Assembly: GCA_026994195.1 (NCBI GenBank)
Contig: JALWRH010000004.1
Location: 1-32,238, forward strand
Reading direction: 5' to 3'
Source: Sedimenticola sp.
GTDB taxonomy: Bacteria > Pseudomonadota > Gammaproteobacteria > Chromatiales > Chromatiaceae
DNA: 32,238 nucleotides
The notes under the pieces are model-generated. The model saw only the letters and a list, made by a program, of their open reading frames with translations. It had not been told where the DNA came from and ran no database searches. This document shows, one piece after another, positions 24,638 through 32,238 of the stretch; position 1 is the first letter of the stretch, and each line of letters starts with the position of its first letter. Both the position numbers and the translations under genes were made by a program.

Positions 24638-25518
24638 GGTTTTTCTCCAGGGCCAGGACGTGGACTGCTGCGCCTGAACAGTATATCCGCCGGGGCGCTG
24701 TTGAATTCGCGTACGCTGCGCTGCATCTCCCGCGTAAGAACGGAAAGCTCTTCCAGCAACTGCTGGAGGTTTTCAAAACCGGCCTGCATTTTCTGCTGCA
24801 GATCCTGACCCAACTCGCCATAGGTGCTGCGTAGGGTATCCGCCATGCTTTCCACGGTGTCTGCGGAGGTCTGTACCGTTGCAAATGCCTGAATCACTTC
24901 TTCCTCCATGACCACGCCCTTGTCGATGAGCTCACGCAGGCGGGTGGTCTGCTCACGCAGGTGAATGGCCAGGCGCCGGGCTTCCTGCATCAGGGAAGAA
25001 AAGGCCTGCAGATTCTCATCACTCAGAAGCAGGTTGATACGCGTAAGCATCCGGTTGGCCTGATCCGCCAGGCCCGTCAGACCCTCATCCAGACGGGTCA
25101 TGGTAGATGCCGTGGAGGGAATGACGGGGATCTTTCCCGGTTCCGGCTTAAGCCGCGGTGCCTTGCGCTCGTTTCCCTGCAGTTCCACATACCCCAGTCC
25201 GGTTACGCCATAGAAACGGATGGTGGCCCGGGTGGCTGTGGTCACCGGCGTGTCGTTGCGGATACGCAGTACCAGCAGCACCTGCTCGGGGTTGTCCGGA
25301 TCGAGCATCATGCGTTTCACTGTGCCCACATCGACGCCCCGGTACTTGACGGCGGCATCCGCGCTCAGGCCCGCCACGGACTCCTGCATGTAGACATGGT
25401 ATTCCGCGTAGTTGTCCTGGCCGCCGTCGCTGGCCAGCCAATAGGCAAACCATAGCAACCCCGACGTGAGCACCACCACGAACAGGCCAACGATGGCATA
25501 GTTGATTCTACTTTCCAT
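24634..25518 (-). CDS. MCE-domain (MlaD-like) periplasmic lipid-binding protein
   Basis: 294 residues from ATG 25518 (MESRINYAIVGLFVV), the standard MlaD-like opening; a start at 25548 would place extra residues before the helix and overlap the ATPase gene further. One N-terminal membrane helix (about 7-30) is followed by an MCE domain (about 35-125; VAGLSADAAVKYRGVDVGTV, VTGLGYVELQG) and a long helical, likely coiled-coil C-terminal part (about 150-280). MCE rings carry lipids or hydrophobic compounds across the periplasm. The start overlaps the end of the ATPase gene by 11 bp. Confidence 0.92.
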   Translation of the reverse strand: MESRINYAIVGLFVVVLTSGLLWFAYWLASDGGQDNYAEYHVYMQESVAGLSADAAVKYRGVDVGTVKRMMLDPDNPEQVLLVLRIRNDTPVTTATRATIRFYGVTGLGYVELQGNERKAPRLKPEPGKIPVIPSTASTMTRLDEGLTGLADQANRMLTRINLLLSDENLQAFSSLMQEARRLAIHLREQTTRLRELIDKGVVMEEEVIQAFATVQTSADTVESMADTLRSTYGELGQDLQQKMQAGFENLQQLLEELSVLTREMQRSVREFNSAPADILFRRSSPRPGPGEKP

Positions 25519-26272
25519 GATGGCTGCGCAGGCGCCCTCTTTCGCCATAGAAAAATTTACGGATAACCGGATGCTGTGTTGCCATGACCTGCTCCAGCGT
25601 GCCTTCTGCGATCACTTTTTTCTCCCCCAGGACCGCCAGCCGGTCAACAATCGTCCAGATGGAATCCAGGTCATGAGTGACCATGACCACCGTCAGCTTG
25701 AGCATTTCTCTCAATTCCATGATCAGTTTATCAAATGCCTCCGCGCCGATTGGATCCAATCCGGAGGTAGGCTCATCCAGAAACAGCAACTGGGGATCCC
25801 TGGCCAGGGCTCGGGCCAGGGCAGCCCGTTTGACCATGCCGCCACTGAGCTGCGCCGGATACAGCTGTGCCGCGTGTTCCGGCAGTCCCACCATGGCGAT
25901 CTTCATATGCACGATCTCGTCGATAATGGAGCGTGGCAGCGCCGTGTATTCCTTCAGGGTAATACCGATGTTTTCGGCAACAGTCAGAGAAGAATACAGG
26001 GCGCCGGCCTGGAACAGAACACCCCACTGACGGCGCAGCCAGGCCGCCTCATTGCGCGACAGACGGTTCAGGTCATAGCCCAGCACTTCCAGCCGCCCGG
26101 ACTCGGGCTGTTGCAGCATGATCATTTCCCGCAGCAGCGTGGACTTCCCTGAACCACTGCCGCCGAGCAGGCCATAGATTTCCCCCTCGCCTACGGACAG
26201 GCTGACATGGTCGTGCACCAGGTTGTCACCAAACCGCGTCACCACGTCTGTTACGGAAATAATGGGGTTCAT
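25508..26272 (-). CDS. MCE-type ABC transporter ATPase (MlaF-like)
   Basis: 254 residues. Walker A GGSGSGKSTL, ABC signature LSGGMVKRAALARAL and Walker B LLFLDEPTSGLDP are all intact, with the H-loop in VVMVTHDLDSI. The Met after LSGG is typical of MlaF-type subunits. It powers the MlaE-like permease. The ATG at 26272 overlaps the permease stop by 4 bp. Confidence 0.94.
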   Translation of the reverse strand: MNPIISVTDVVTRFGDNLVHDHVSLSVGEGEIYGLLGGSGSGKSTLLREMIMLQQPESGRLEVLGYDLNRLSRNEAAWLRRQWGVLFQAGALYSSLTVAENIGITLKEYTALPRSIIDEIVHMKIAMVGLPEHAAQLYPAQLSGGMVKRAALARALARDPQLLFLDEPTSGLDPIGAEAFDKLIMELREMLKLTVVMVTHDLDSIWTIVDRLAVLGEKKVIAEGTLEQVMATQHPVIRKFFYGERGRLRSHHGK

Positions 26273-27414
26273 ATGCCCAGCCTGGTAAAGACCACCGAAA
26301 ACAGGGCATCACAGGCAATCACCAGAAAAATGGCGTTCACCACGCTGATGGTGGTATAGCGCCCTATGCTCTCTGTATTGCGTGATACCTGAAAACCGCG
26401 GAAGCAGCCCGCCATGGCGATCAGCCAGGCAAAAAACGGCCCCTTGGCAACACCGATCCAGACATGCTTCACATCGAGCACATTCTGCAGGCGGTGTATG
26501 AACTCCATCCAGGAGATATTCAGATGAATATTGGCCACCACCATACCGCCGATGATACCGATGATATCCGCAAAGAAGATCATCAGCGGCAGGGCGATCA
26601 TCACGGCGATCACCCGTGGCAGCACCAGGAAGCGATGGGGCTCAAAACCCATGATGCGCATGGCATCGATTTCCTGGGTGATCTTCATCACACCGATCTG
26701 CGCCGTATAAGACGACCCCGTACGCCCGGCTACCACGATAGCCGTGATCAGGGGCGCCAGTTCCCGGGTCACGGAAATGGCGATCATGTCCACCACGAAA
26801 ATGTTGGCGCCAAATTTCTGCAACTGCACCGCGCCCTGGTAAGCGATCACCACGCCAATAAGAAAGCTGGTGAGAGTGATGATGGGCAGAGCCCGCACAC
26901 CGGCTTCCTGAATGTTCTTGACGATAGCGCCCCAGCGCATTTTCCAGGGCTGCAAGACCAGGCCCAGGAATACCAGAAAGTCTTCACCCAGGAAGGCGAG
27001 AAAGGAAACCAGATCGCTCCAGGCGCCCGCAACTGCTTCTCCCGTATCCGCCAGCAGGGACAGCAGGCGGGATTCCCCCTGGCGCTTGTGCGCCGTGGAG
27101 GGCGCTGCATAGGCATCGACCATTGCCCGAAGTTTTTGCTGATCTTCCCTGAGGCCGGACAGTTCCACCTCACAGCCCTGGCCGCGCAGGAGATTTAGAT
27201 AGTGCGTGAGCAGCACCATGCCGCTGGAATCCATGCCGGAAATCCGCGAGGCATCCCAAAGTACCTTTTTCGCCTTGAGCCGGGACAAGCGCTTTTCAAG
27301 GTCATGGGGCAGCTCCCCCAGGGTTTCGGCACGCCAGTCGCCAAAGCTCTGAATCCGCGTTTCTTTCTCTTGGGCAAGAATCTCGATGCCTGCCCTGGGG
27401 AGCCTGCCTGTCAT
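26269..27414 (-). CDS. MlaE-family permease with N-terminal STAS domain
   Basis: 381 residues from ATG 27414, with GGAG 7 nt upstream. The frame stays open further upstream to 27582, but that part runs through the tRNA gene and is not coding. Residues about 1-95 form a STAS-like domain (KKVLWDASRISGMDSSGMVLLTH split by helices), fused to the MlaE permease (about 125-381) with VVIAYQGAVQLQKFGAN, ELAPLITAIVVAGRTGSSY and the conserved EIDAMRIMGFEP loop. MlaB-type STAS proteins are often separate; here the domain is built in. First gene of the operon, about 65 bp after tRNA-Leu. Confidence 0.93.
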   Translation of the reverse strand: MTGRLPRAGIEILAQEKETRIQSFGDWRAETLGELPHDLEKRLSRLKAKKVLWDASRISGMDSSGMVLLTHYLNLLRGQGCEVELSGLREDQQKLRAMVDAYAAPSTAHKRQGESRLLSLLADTGEAVAGAWSDLVSFLAFLGEDFLVFLGLVLQPWKMRWGAIVKNIQEAGVRALPIITLTSFLIGVVIAYQGAVQLQKFGANIFVVDMIAISVTRELAPLITAIVVAGRTGSSYTAQIGVMKITQEIDAMRIMGFEPHRFLVLPRVIAVMIALPLMIFFADIIGIIGGMVVANIHLNISWMEFIHRLQNVLDVKHVWIGVAKGPFFAWLIAMAGCFRGFQVSRNTESIGRYTTISVVNAIFLVIACDALFSVVFTRLGI

Positions 27415-27478
27415 GCTGTCGCTCCGGGCAACAATCCTGCAAACAGGCCCTCTGCAGAACAGCAATAGGAAAACAAAA

Positions 27479-27566
27479 TGGTGCCCAGGGCCGGAATCGA
27501 ACCGGCACGACCGCAAGGGTCGAGAGATTTTAAGTCTCTTGCGTCTACCAATTTCGCCACCTGGGC
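27479..27566 (-). tRNA. tRNA-Leu (anticodon UAA)
   Basis: The reverse complement folds as a type II tRNA. The acceptor stem GCCCAGG (27566-27560) pairs with CCTGGGC (27489-27483); discriminator A and an encoded CCA follow at 27482-27479. The anticodon stem AGAGA/TCTCT encloses loop CTTAAAA with anticodon TAA. The variable arm CGACCCTTGCGGTCG is long, as in leucine tRNAs, and the T arm has GGTTCGATTCC. Reads UUA and, by wobble, UUG. Confidence 0.97.
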
Positions 27567-27715
27567 TGGATGGCCGGAGCATTCAGGCATGAAAGCTCCG
27601 GAAAGAGCAGGATTCTAGCATACAGCCCCCATCCCATTCTGCAGGGTATGGCCAAAAAGCCGTACCCAAACCCGGCCGGGGGAAAGGCTCGCCAATCAGG
27701 CGCAGGCCGCCTGGA

Positions 27716-28336
27716 TCAAAAGGGCCACAAGGACCATCCCTTGTCCAGATCCTTTTCACAGGCTTTGAGCTGACGGGCATAGGTCTTGGCCTGCCGGTCC
27801 ACCTTGTCTGCCACTTTCAGCAGCCAGGCCTTGTTTCTGTAGCTGTGTTTCATATACCCGCCATGGCCTTCGTGGTAGGCGAGATACTGGTGTTTCGCAT
27901 CCCACTTGGAAACCCCGAGCTTGTCATGGGTGACAGTGGTGTACCAGCCCACGAAATCCACGGCATCAGCGAAATCGTCCCTGTCAGCCCCCCGGTTGCC
28001 CGTCTTCCTGATGTACCAATCCCAGGTATCGTCCTTGGCCTGGGGATATCCATAAGCGGAAGAAGGACGGCGCCAGGGAATGAAGCCCAGCAGTCTTCCC
28101 CGGGGTGGCTGGGCATCATCCCGGAATGCTGATTCCTGGCGGATGATGGCCATCTGGACATGCACCGGTGTGCCCCAGCGTTTCTCAGAGGCTTTGGCGT
28201 GGGTATACCAGCCCTTCTTTTCCTTGAAGATGGCGCAAAGGTTATCGATGTTCGCAGGCGGTGAGCTGGCACAACCGGTCAGCAGGAAAGCCGCCAGGCT
28301 GAGGGACAGGAGCGTACTCCCCGGCACTGCGCTCAT
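27716..28336 (-). CDS. SLT-domain lytic-transglycosylase-like lipoprotein
   Basis: 206 residues from ATG 28336; an in-frame ATG at 28378 would overlap the permease gene. Signal peptide with lipobox LTGC, lipidated Cys22. The SLT-like domain has QMAIIRQESAF, with Glu68 at the position of the catalytic Glu of family 1 lytic transglycosylases, followed by SSAYGYPQAKDDTWDWY and the later YLAYHEGHGGY segment. It would cleave peptidoglycan from an outer-membrane anchor. It begins 5 nt after the ABC permease stop, so it is probably co-transcribed with the transporter. Confidence 0.82.
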   Translation of the reverse strand: MSAVPGSTLLSLSLAAFLLTGCASSPPANIDNLCAIFKEKKGWYTHAKASEKRWGTPVHVQMAIIRQESAFRDDAQPPRGRLLGFIPWRRPSSAYGYPQAKDDTWDWYIRKTGNRGADRDDFADAVDFVGWYTTVTHDKLGVSKWDAKHQYLAYHEGHGGYMKHSYRNKAWLLKVADKVDRQAKTYARQLKACEKDLDKGWSLWPF

Positions 28337-28340
28337 GGCA

Positions 28341-29288
28341 TCAGGCACCGATCGGAAGCAGAGCGTTGGACTCGTCACCCCGGCGGCGCCGGATCAGAAT
28401 CGCCAATGCAATGAAGATCCCTCCCACGACCAGCCCTCCCAGCACATCAGGCCGTGACAGGTAGTGCATCAAGTTATCCAGTTCGGAAGTCATCAGACTA
28501 TCTATGACCCTCATAAAATCTTCAAGATCCTCTACTTCGTCTCTGCCAGCAGTACCCGCGCTGCCCGGGAAGAAGACACCAATGAACAGGCGATCAAATA
28601 GCAACTTGTCCAGCCCTGTGTGCAACCGGAAAGCACTGTCGATAAATACCAACAGCAAGGGTAGCATAAAGGCCCAGGTCGCCGGGGATTTCCCGGCCCA
28701 GGCGGAACACAGCAGCAACCAACCTACCAGGGGAAAGAGCCAGAGCATCAGTTTGACTTCCTGGAAAAAGAAACCGATCCAGAAATGGGGCAGATTGAGG
28801 TACTCCCATAATGGTGCCAGAGCATACGGCGTGTCACCCACGGACAGACCCAGCATCAGCCAGGTCAACACCTGTAGGGCCACCACCGTTACGTAGACAA
28901 TCAAAGGAATTGTTACAACCGCAGTTACCAGCTTGGACAACACGATTGCCGTATCGGTGACCGGCAGGGACTTCCAGAACAGGATGCTCTTGTCCTTGCG
29001 CTCTTTGAACAGGGCATCCAGGGCATAGATCAGAACCAGGATCAACATGATCACATAGAGTTCTCCGCCAATCGAGCTCAAATCCAGACGAATGGATTCA
29101 TATGAACCTGCCGCATGACCGGTTCCCGCGCTGTTCGATGCCATTTCATTGACATTGTCAATAGGGATAGGATTTATGCTGTCCAGCAGATTCACCAAGA
29201 ATCCGAATAGCAGCAGGAAAGGAAGCAGGCGGGACAACGAAACATGCTCCCACAGTTCCCGACGCAACAAAGCCATAAAACTACGCAT
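28341..29288 (-). CDS. ABC-2 type transporter permease
   Basis: 315 residues from ATG 29288, which has GGAGGG 8 nt upstream; the nearby ATG at 29294 is too close to it. About six membrane helices: one near the N-terminus, a cluster from about 85 to 230, and one at the C-terminus (LGGLVVGGIFIALAILI). A long polar loop lies between helices one and two and another before the last helix. Substrate unknown. The start overlaps the end of the ATPase gene, showing coupling. Confidence 0.86.
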   Translation of the reverse strand: MRSFMALLRRELWEHVSLSRLLPFLLLFGFLVNLLDSINPIPIDNVNEMASNSAGTGHAAGSYESIRLDLSSIGGELYVIMLILVLIYALDALFKERKDKSILFWKSLPVTDTAIVLSKLVTAVVTIPLIVYVTVVALQVLTWLMLGLSVGDTPYALAPLWEYLNLPHFWIGFFFQEVKLMLWLFPLVGWLLLCSAWAGKSPATWAFMLPLLLVFIDSAFRLHTGLDKLLFDRLFIGVFFPGSAGTAGRDEVEDLEDFMRVIDSLMTSELDNLMHYLSRPDVLGGLVVGGIFIALAILIRRRRGDESNALLPIGA

Positions 29289-30141
29289 GGACATCACCCT
29301 CCATTTTGGCCACAAACAGGTTTGCCAGGTTGGGCGTACGCGCCTGCCCCAGGGCCTGCAACCGCTCGCGGGCCAGGTTCTCGAAGATCATCACGCTCTC
29401 ATTCAACTGCCGGCTCTCATGTATGGGCTGCAGTTGCCGTGCGGCCTGCAGATTTTCTGGCGCCACGCGCAACTGGACATAGTGGCTGGCAATTTCTTCC
29501 ACAGGCATATCCAGCACCAGATGCCCATGATTGATGAACAACACGTCCGAAAGGATATGCTCGATCTCCTCGATTTGATGGGTAGTCACCAGTATGGTCT
29601 TCTCCTCATCAAAATATTCATTCAGCAACTGTTGATAGAATTTCTTGCGATAAATGAGATCCAGACCCAGGGTGGGCTCATCCAGCACCAGCAGCCGGGC
29701 ATCCACCCCCATGACCAAGGCCAGATGCAGCTGGGTTTTCATGCCTTTGGAAAGGGTGGAGACCCGCTGTTTCATGCCAATATCCGTGGCGTCAAGGAAA
29801 TTGCGGGTTCTTGCAATATCAAAACGCGGATGAATATCCTGCATCAGCTGCAGCAGCTGGTTCACCCGGATCCAGTCCGGCAAGGCGGCAACATCAGAGA
29901 TATAGCTGACTTCCTGCATGAGCCTGGCGCGGTTCCTGTCCGGCCGCATGCCCAGTACCTGCAACTCGCCGCTGAAACTGACCAACCCCAGGATAGCTTT
30001 CAGGATGGTGGATTTTCCCGCGCCGTTTGGTCCCACCAGTCCCACGATTCTGCCTGGCCGGACCGAAAAATTGATGTGATCGACGGCGGTGAAACCACCG
30101 TAACGCTTGGTTAGATTATGTGCACTGACGACGGCACTCAT
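29281..30141 (-). CDS. ABC transporter ATP-binding protein (YtrB/CcmA type)
   Basis: 286 residues from ATG 30141, which overlaps the GntR stop (ATGA). Walker A GPNGAGKST, a Q-loop region, signature LSKGMKTQLHLALVM (LSKGM rather than LSGGQ, common in this subfamily) and Walker B LLVLDEPTLGLD, then VTTHQIEEIEHI. It pairs with the ABC-2 permease directly downstream. Export of a peptide, antibiotic or cell-envelope compound is typical of GntR-linked pairs, but the substrate is not visible here. Confidence 0.92.
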   Translation of the reverse strand: MSAVVSAHNLTKRYGGFTAVDHINFSVRPGRIVGLVGPNGAGKSTILKAILGLVSFSGELQVLGMRPDRNRARLMQEVSYISDVAALPDWIRVNQLLQLMQDIHPRFDIARTRNFLDATDIGMKQRVSTLSKGMKTQLHLALVMGVDARLLVLDEPTLGLDLIYRKKFYQQLLNEYFDEEKTILVTTHQIEEIEHILSDVLFINHGHLVLDMPVEEIASHYVQLRVAPENLQAARQLQPIHESRQLNESVMIFENLARERLQALGQARTPNLANLFVAKMEGDVHA

Positions 30142-30509
30142 TGGTCTTTGTCCCCTTTCCCGGTTTCCATCAGTTCTTTCACATTCAACCCCAGATTTTC
30201 TATGCGCTGGCGAATATGCGGCCATTCCTGTTCGAGGAAACGCTGTCTCTCCATGTTCAGCAGTTTCTCCCGGGCGCCCTCCAGGCAGAACATTCCCCTG
30301 CCCCGCCGCTTTTCAACCACAGCTTCATCCACGAGAGACTGATAGGCTTTCATGGCGGTCAGGGGGTTTACCTGCAGATCCGTGGCAATGGAGCGCACGG
30401 ATGGCAAGGCATCCCCTGGGGACAGCCGACCATCCAGAATCATGGATACCAGCCGCTCCCGGATCTGAATGTAGATCGGCTGGTCTTCACGCCATTGAAT
30501 ATCTGCCAT
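30138..30509 (-). CDS. GntR-family regulator, YtrA subfamily
   Basis: 123 residues, the short form typical of YtrA proteins. Winged helix-turn-helix (about 8-75): PIYIQIRERLVSMILDGRLS, GDALPSVRSIATDLQVNPLTAMKAY, EKRRGRGMF; then a short helical dimerisation tail. No strong ribosome-binding site is seen before ATG 30509; coupling to the gene 10 nt upstream is likely. Probable repressor of its own operon through the palindrome at 30928-30949, induced by a compound handled by the ABC transporter. Confidence 0.92.
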   Translation of the reverse strand: MADIQWREDQPIYIQIRERLVSMILDGRLSPGDALPSVRSIATDLQVNPLTAMKAYQSLVDEAVVEKRRGRGMFCLEGAREKLLNMERQRFLEQEWPHIRQRIENLGLNVKELMETGKGDKDQ

Positions 30510-30519
30510 ATACGGATGC

Positions 30520-30894
30520 TTACAATGTTTTGCAGATCAGTACGGAGAATACAGCGTCATCGCCTGGCTGGATCAGCAACTTTTGCGCCCCCCCAACCAG
30601 GGCCGGTTCTGTGTCTGGAAGCAGTACCAATTGCGCACTTTCACAATCCATACGGGATTTCCGGGAATCCTCGCGCAACTGCACATAGCTTTCTCCCGGC
30701 AACGGCAGTGGATCCACAGCCAGATTCAGTTGCGGCTGCACACGCATCTGCTCCAGGGCGGCGCTGCCGTTCTGCAACAACGCCTGTTCCTGTTCCTGCT
30801 GCCAGGCAGCCAGTTCTTGCGCCGGATCCCCATGCACACTTCCCATCGCCAGGATGGTGGTCAGGACTGCCATCGTTCTACAAGGAATATTCAT
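30520..30894 (-). CDS. Small secreted protein of unknown function
   Basis: 124 residues, family not recognised. An N-terminal signal peptide (about 1-22, ending SVHG) suggests a periplasmic protein; the mature part is rich in Gln, Glu and Leu, with two Cys (in MDCESAQL and LICKTL) able to form a disulfide. AGGAGAG lies 6 nt before ATG 30894. It is first in the gntR operon, directly downstream of the palindromic operator, so it is likely induced together with the transporter. Confidence 0.75.
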   Translation of the reverse strand: MNIPCRTMAVLTTILAMGSVHGDPAQELAAWQQEQEQALLQNGSAALEQMRVQPQLNLAVDPLPLPGESYVQLREDSRKSRMDCESAQLVLLPDTEPALVGGAQKLLIQPGDDAVFSVLICKTL

Positions 30895-30927
30895 GGTTGT
30901 CTCTCCTGATGGTCTTTATCTGCATTG

Positions 30928-30967
30928 GTGTTATATGTAACTATAACACTAGACCGGAGATAAGCAA
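30928..30967 (-). promoter_or_regulatory. Promoter and overlapping palindromic operator of the gntR operon
   Basis: GTGTTATA-N6-TATAACAC (30928-30949) is a perfect 8-bp dyad, 34 bp upstream of the first gene. On the minus strand TTGCTT (30967-30962) and TATAGT (30945-30940), 16 bp apart, form a plausible promoter whose -10 lies inside the dyad. A GntR dimer bound there would block RNA polymerase. Confidence 0.65.
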
Positions 30968-30989
30968 GTTTTCTTTCATCGCGCCGTGC

Positions 30990-31009
30990 AAAAAGCGGCC
31001 ATCAGGCCG
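30990..31009 (-). terminator. Terminator overlapping the stop codon of the FtsX-like gene
   Basis: On the minus strand CGGCC (31009-31005), loop TGAT, GGCCG (31000-30996), then C and TTTTT (30994-30990). The loop contains the TGA stop of the upstream permease gene. Confidence 0.7.
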
Positions 31010-32238
31010 AGCGTAGAACCTCGACTGGAGGCGTGAGTAACAGCTTGCGCATGACCAACAGGCCAAACAGGATCAGTATCACCGTGCCGCCTCCCGCGCC
31101 AAAGAGCCATAGCAGGGGGTTCCAGTGGGTGTCCAGCTCAAACAAGCGGGTCGCCAGCACCTGCCCTGCCGCTCCGGCCAGGAAAGCGCTGACCACCCCC
31201 GACAAGGCGCCCAGCAGTCCGAATTCCACCACCACGCTTCCCAGCACCGTATTGGAACCCGCTCCCAAGCTGCGCATGACGGCAATCTCCGTGGCCCGCT
31301 GGTTGCGGGTGATCTGTACCGCGCTCATGAGCACCAGCACCGCCGCCAGCAGGGTAAACAGAAATACCGATTCCACGGCCAGCACCCCTTTGTCCATGAT
31401 CTGGCGGATACGCCCTATCATGGCGCTGATATCCAGCATGGAGACCGCCGGATGATCTGCCGCCAGCTTCTTCCCCAGGGCGGCAGCCTGTTCCTCATCG
31501 AGATAGGCGCTGCCGATGTAGGCAATCGGCAGGTCCGCCATGAGCGCCGCATTGGCCTGGACAAAGAAGTTCACATTGAAGGAATCCCAGGATACTTGCC
31601 GCAGATTGATGACCGGAGCTGTGAGTAACCGGCCACCAATATCAAAGCTCAACTGGCTGCCCAGAGACAGGCCCAGACGCCTGGCCAGCTCCTGCTCCAC
31701 ACTGAACCCATTCCCCTGCCTCCAGGGCACGCCTTCGACAATCTTGTTATCCGTGGGCAGGGTATCCGAAAATCCCAGGTTGAAATCCCGGTTGGCCAGG
31801 TGCCGGGTCCGTTCATCCGCATAGTCTTCCGCCTTGACCGTCCGGCCATCAATCTGGGTCAGGCGCCCCCGTGTCGTGGCGTACAGGCCGGAGTACGCGA
31901 TCCCCTGCTGGTCAAACCAGTGCGCCAGGGACGCTTTTTCATCCGCCTGAATATTGATCAGAAAATAGTTGGGGGTTCTTTCCGGCAGGCTGTGCTGCCA
32001 GGCATTGAGCAGATCCACCCTGACCACCGCCAGCAACAACAACAGGGTAATGCCCATGCAGAAACTAAACAGCTGCCACAAGGTCAGGCCAGTGCTACGC
32101 GTCAGGGCTGCACAACCAATGCCCCAGTAGCCGGGCAGCCGGCGCAGGGGGCGGATCAACCACAGCAGCAGCGCACCTCCGGCGACCGAAAGCACAGCAA
32201 TGGCTGCCAGCAGAATCAGCATCAGGGAGGCCAGCCTG
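31002..32238 (-). CDS. FtsX-family ABC permease, C-terminal part (5' end outside window)
   Basis: The frame is open to the right edge, so at least 412 residues of a longer protein are seen; the ATG at 32222 is internal. A helix pair near the visible N-terminus (LLAAIAVLSVAGGALLLWLI; LFSFCMGITLLLLLAVVRV), a large periplasmic domain and a C-terminal FtsX domain with three helices (FLFTLLAAVLVLMSAVQ; SVVVEFGLLGALSGVVSAFL; GTVILILFGLLVM) are present. NQRATEIAVMRSLGAG is the typical cytoplasmic loop. The layout fits the YbbP-type two-FtsX-domain permeases (about 800 residues) that work with a YbbA/LolD-like ATPase, which would lie outside the window. Confidence 0.87.
   Translation of the reverse strand, partial: RLASLMLILLAAIAVLSVAGGALLLWLIRPLRRLPGYWGIGCAALTRSTGLTLWQLFSFCMGITLLLLLAVVRVDLLNAWQHSLPERTPNYFLINIQADEKASLAHWFDQQGIAYSGLYATTRGRLTQIDGRTVKAEDYADERTRHLANRDFNLGFSDTLPTDNKIVEGVPWRQGNGFSVEQELARRLGLSLGSQLSFDIGGRLLTAPVINLRQVSWDSFNVNFFVQANAALMADLPIAYIGSAYLDEEQAAALGKKLAADHPAVSMLDISAMIGRIRQIMDKGVLAVESVFLFTLLAAVLVLMSAVQITRNQRATEIAVMRSLGAGSNTVLGSVVVEFGLLGALSGVVSAFLAGAAGQVLATRLFELDTHWNPLLWLFGAGGGTVILILFGLLVMRKLLLTPPVEVLRSA

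Noticed and set aside
27479-27566. tRNA-Leu as an integration site
   Set aside because: No integrase, no duplicated tRNA 3' end and no change in gene character on either side were seen.
27415-27582. N-terminal extension of the MlaE-like permease
   Set aside because: The extended frame runs through the tRNA-Leu gene; ATG 27414 has a good ribosome-binding site and a normal protein start.

Overview
The window reads as chromosomal DNA of a GC-rich gammaproteobacterium. The acetate genes, PpsA with its regulatory kinase/phosphatase, the GntR/ABC modules and the MCE/Mla-type cluster all have a gammaproteobacterial look. A ferredoxin-based pyruvate oxidoreductase beside an Rnf complex suggests a microaerobic or chemolithotrophic lifestyle, possibly a sulfur oxidiser; this placement is inference, because no rRNA or other phylogenetic marker is present.

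Layout, left to right. (1) 2-5689, plus strand: the 3' end of an acetate/cation symporter gene (actP), a small membrane-anchored protein, a cNMP/CBS/DUF294 protein, a DnaQ-like exonuclease and acetyl-CoA synthetase (acs). (2) 5690-6148: a gene-poor stretch with the acs terminator, a 54-bp tandem repeat and a second terminator. (3) 6149-7093, minus strand: a LysR regulator, divergent from (4) 7231-18248, an operon-like run rnfB, a giant nifJ-like oxidoreductase, tpx, rnfC, rnfD, rnfG, rnfE, a 169-bp palindromic element, rnfA and a 60-residue Cys-rich membrane peptide. (5) 18283-21646: ppsA and its regulator ppsR. (6) 21647-23900: an AT-richer accessory patch in which four copies of a 68-bp palindrome alternate with small ORFs, a TrmH-type methyltransferase and a degenerate second copy of the ppsR 3' end. 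(7) 24026-27414, minus: an MCE (Mla-like) lipid ABC transporter of four genes, preceded by tRNA-Leu(UAA). (8) 27716-30894, minus: a small secreted protein, GntR/YtrA regulator, ABC ATPase, ABC-2 permease and SLT lipoprotein under a palindromic operator. (9) 31002-32238, minus: the 3' part of an FtsX-family permease gene.

Taken together, regions 1, 4 and 5 spell out a route: acetate uptake (ActP), acetate to acetyl-CoA (Acs), acetyl-CoA + CO2 to pyruvate or the reverse (NifJ-like enzyme with ferredoxin), ferredoxin coupled to NADH and an ion gradient (Rnf), and pyruvate to PEP (PpsA, switched by PpsR). The thiol peroxidase inside the cluster could protect the oxygen-sensitive enzyme. The most unusual items are the interleaved rnf/nifJ/tpx order, the oversized oxidoreductase with its fused C-terminal ferredoxin, the NqrM-like Cys peptide next to rnfA, the palindromic element that supplies the rnfE stop codon, and the palindrome-separated small-gene patch bounded by a ppsR 3'-end duplication.
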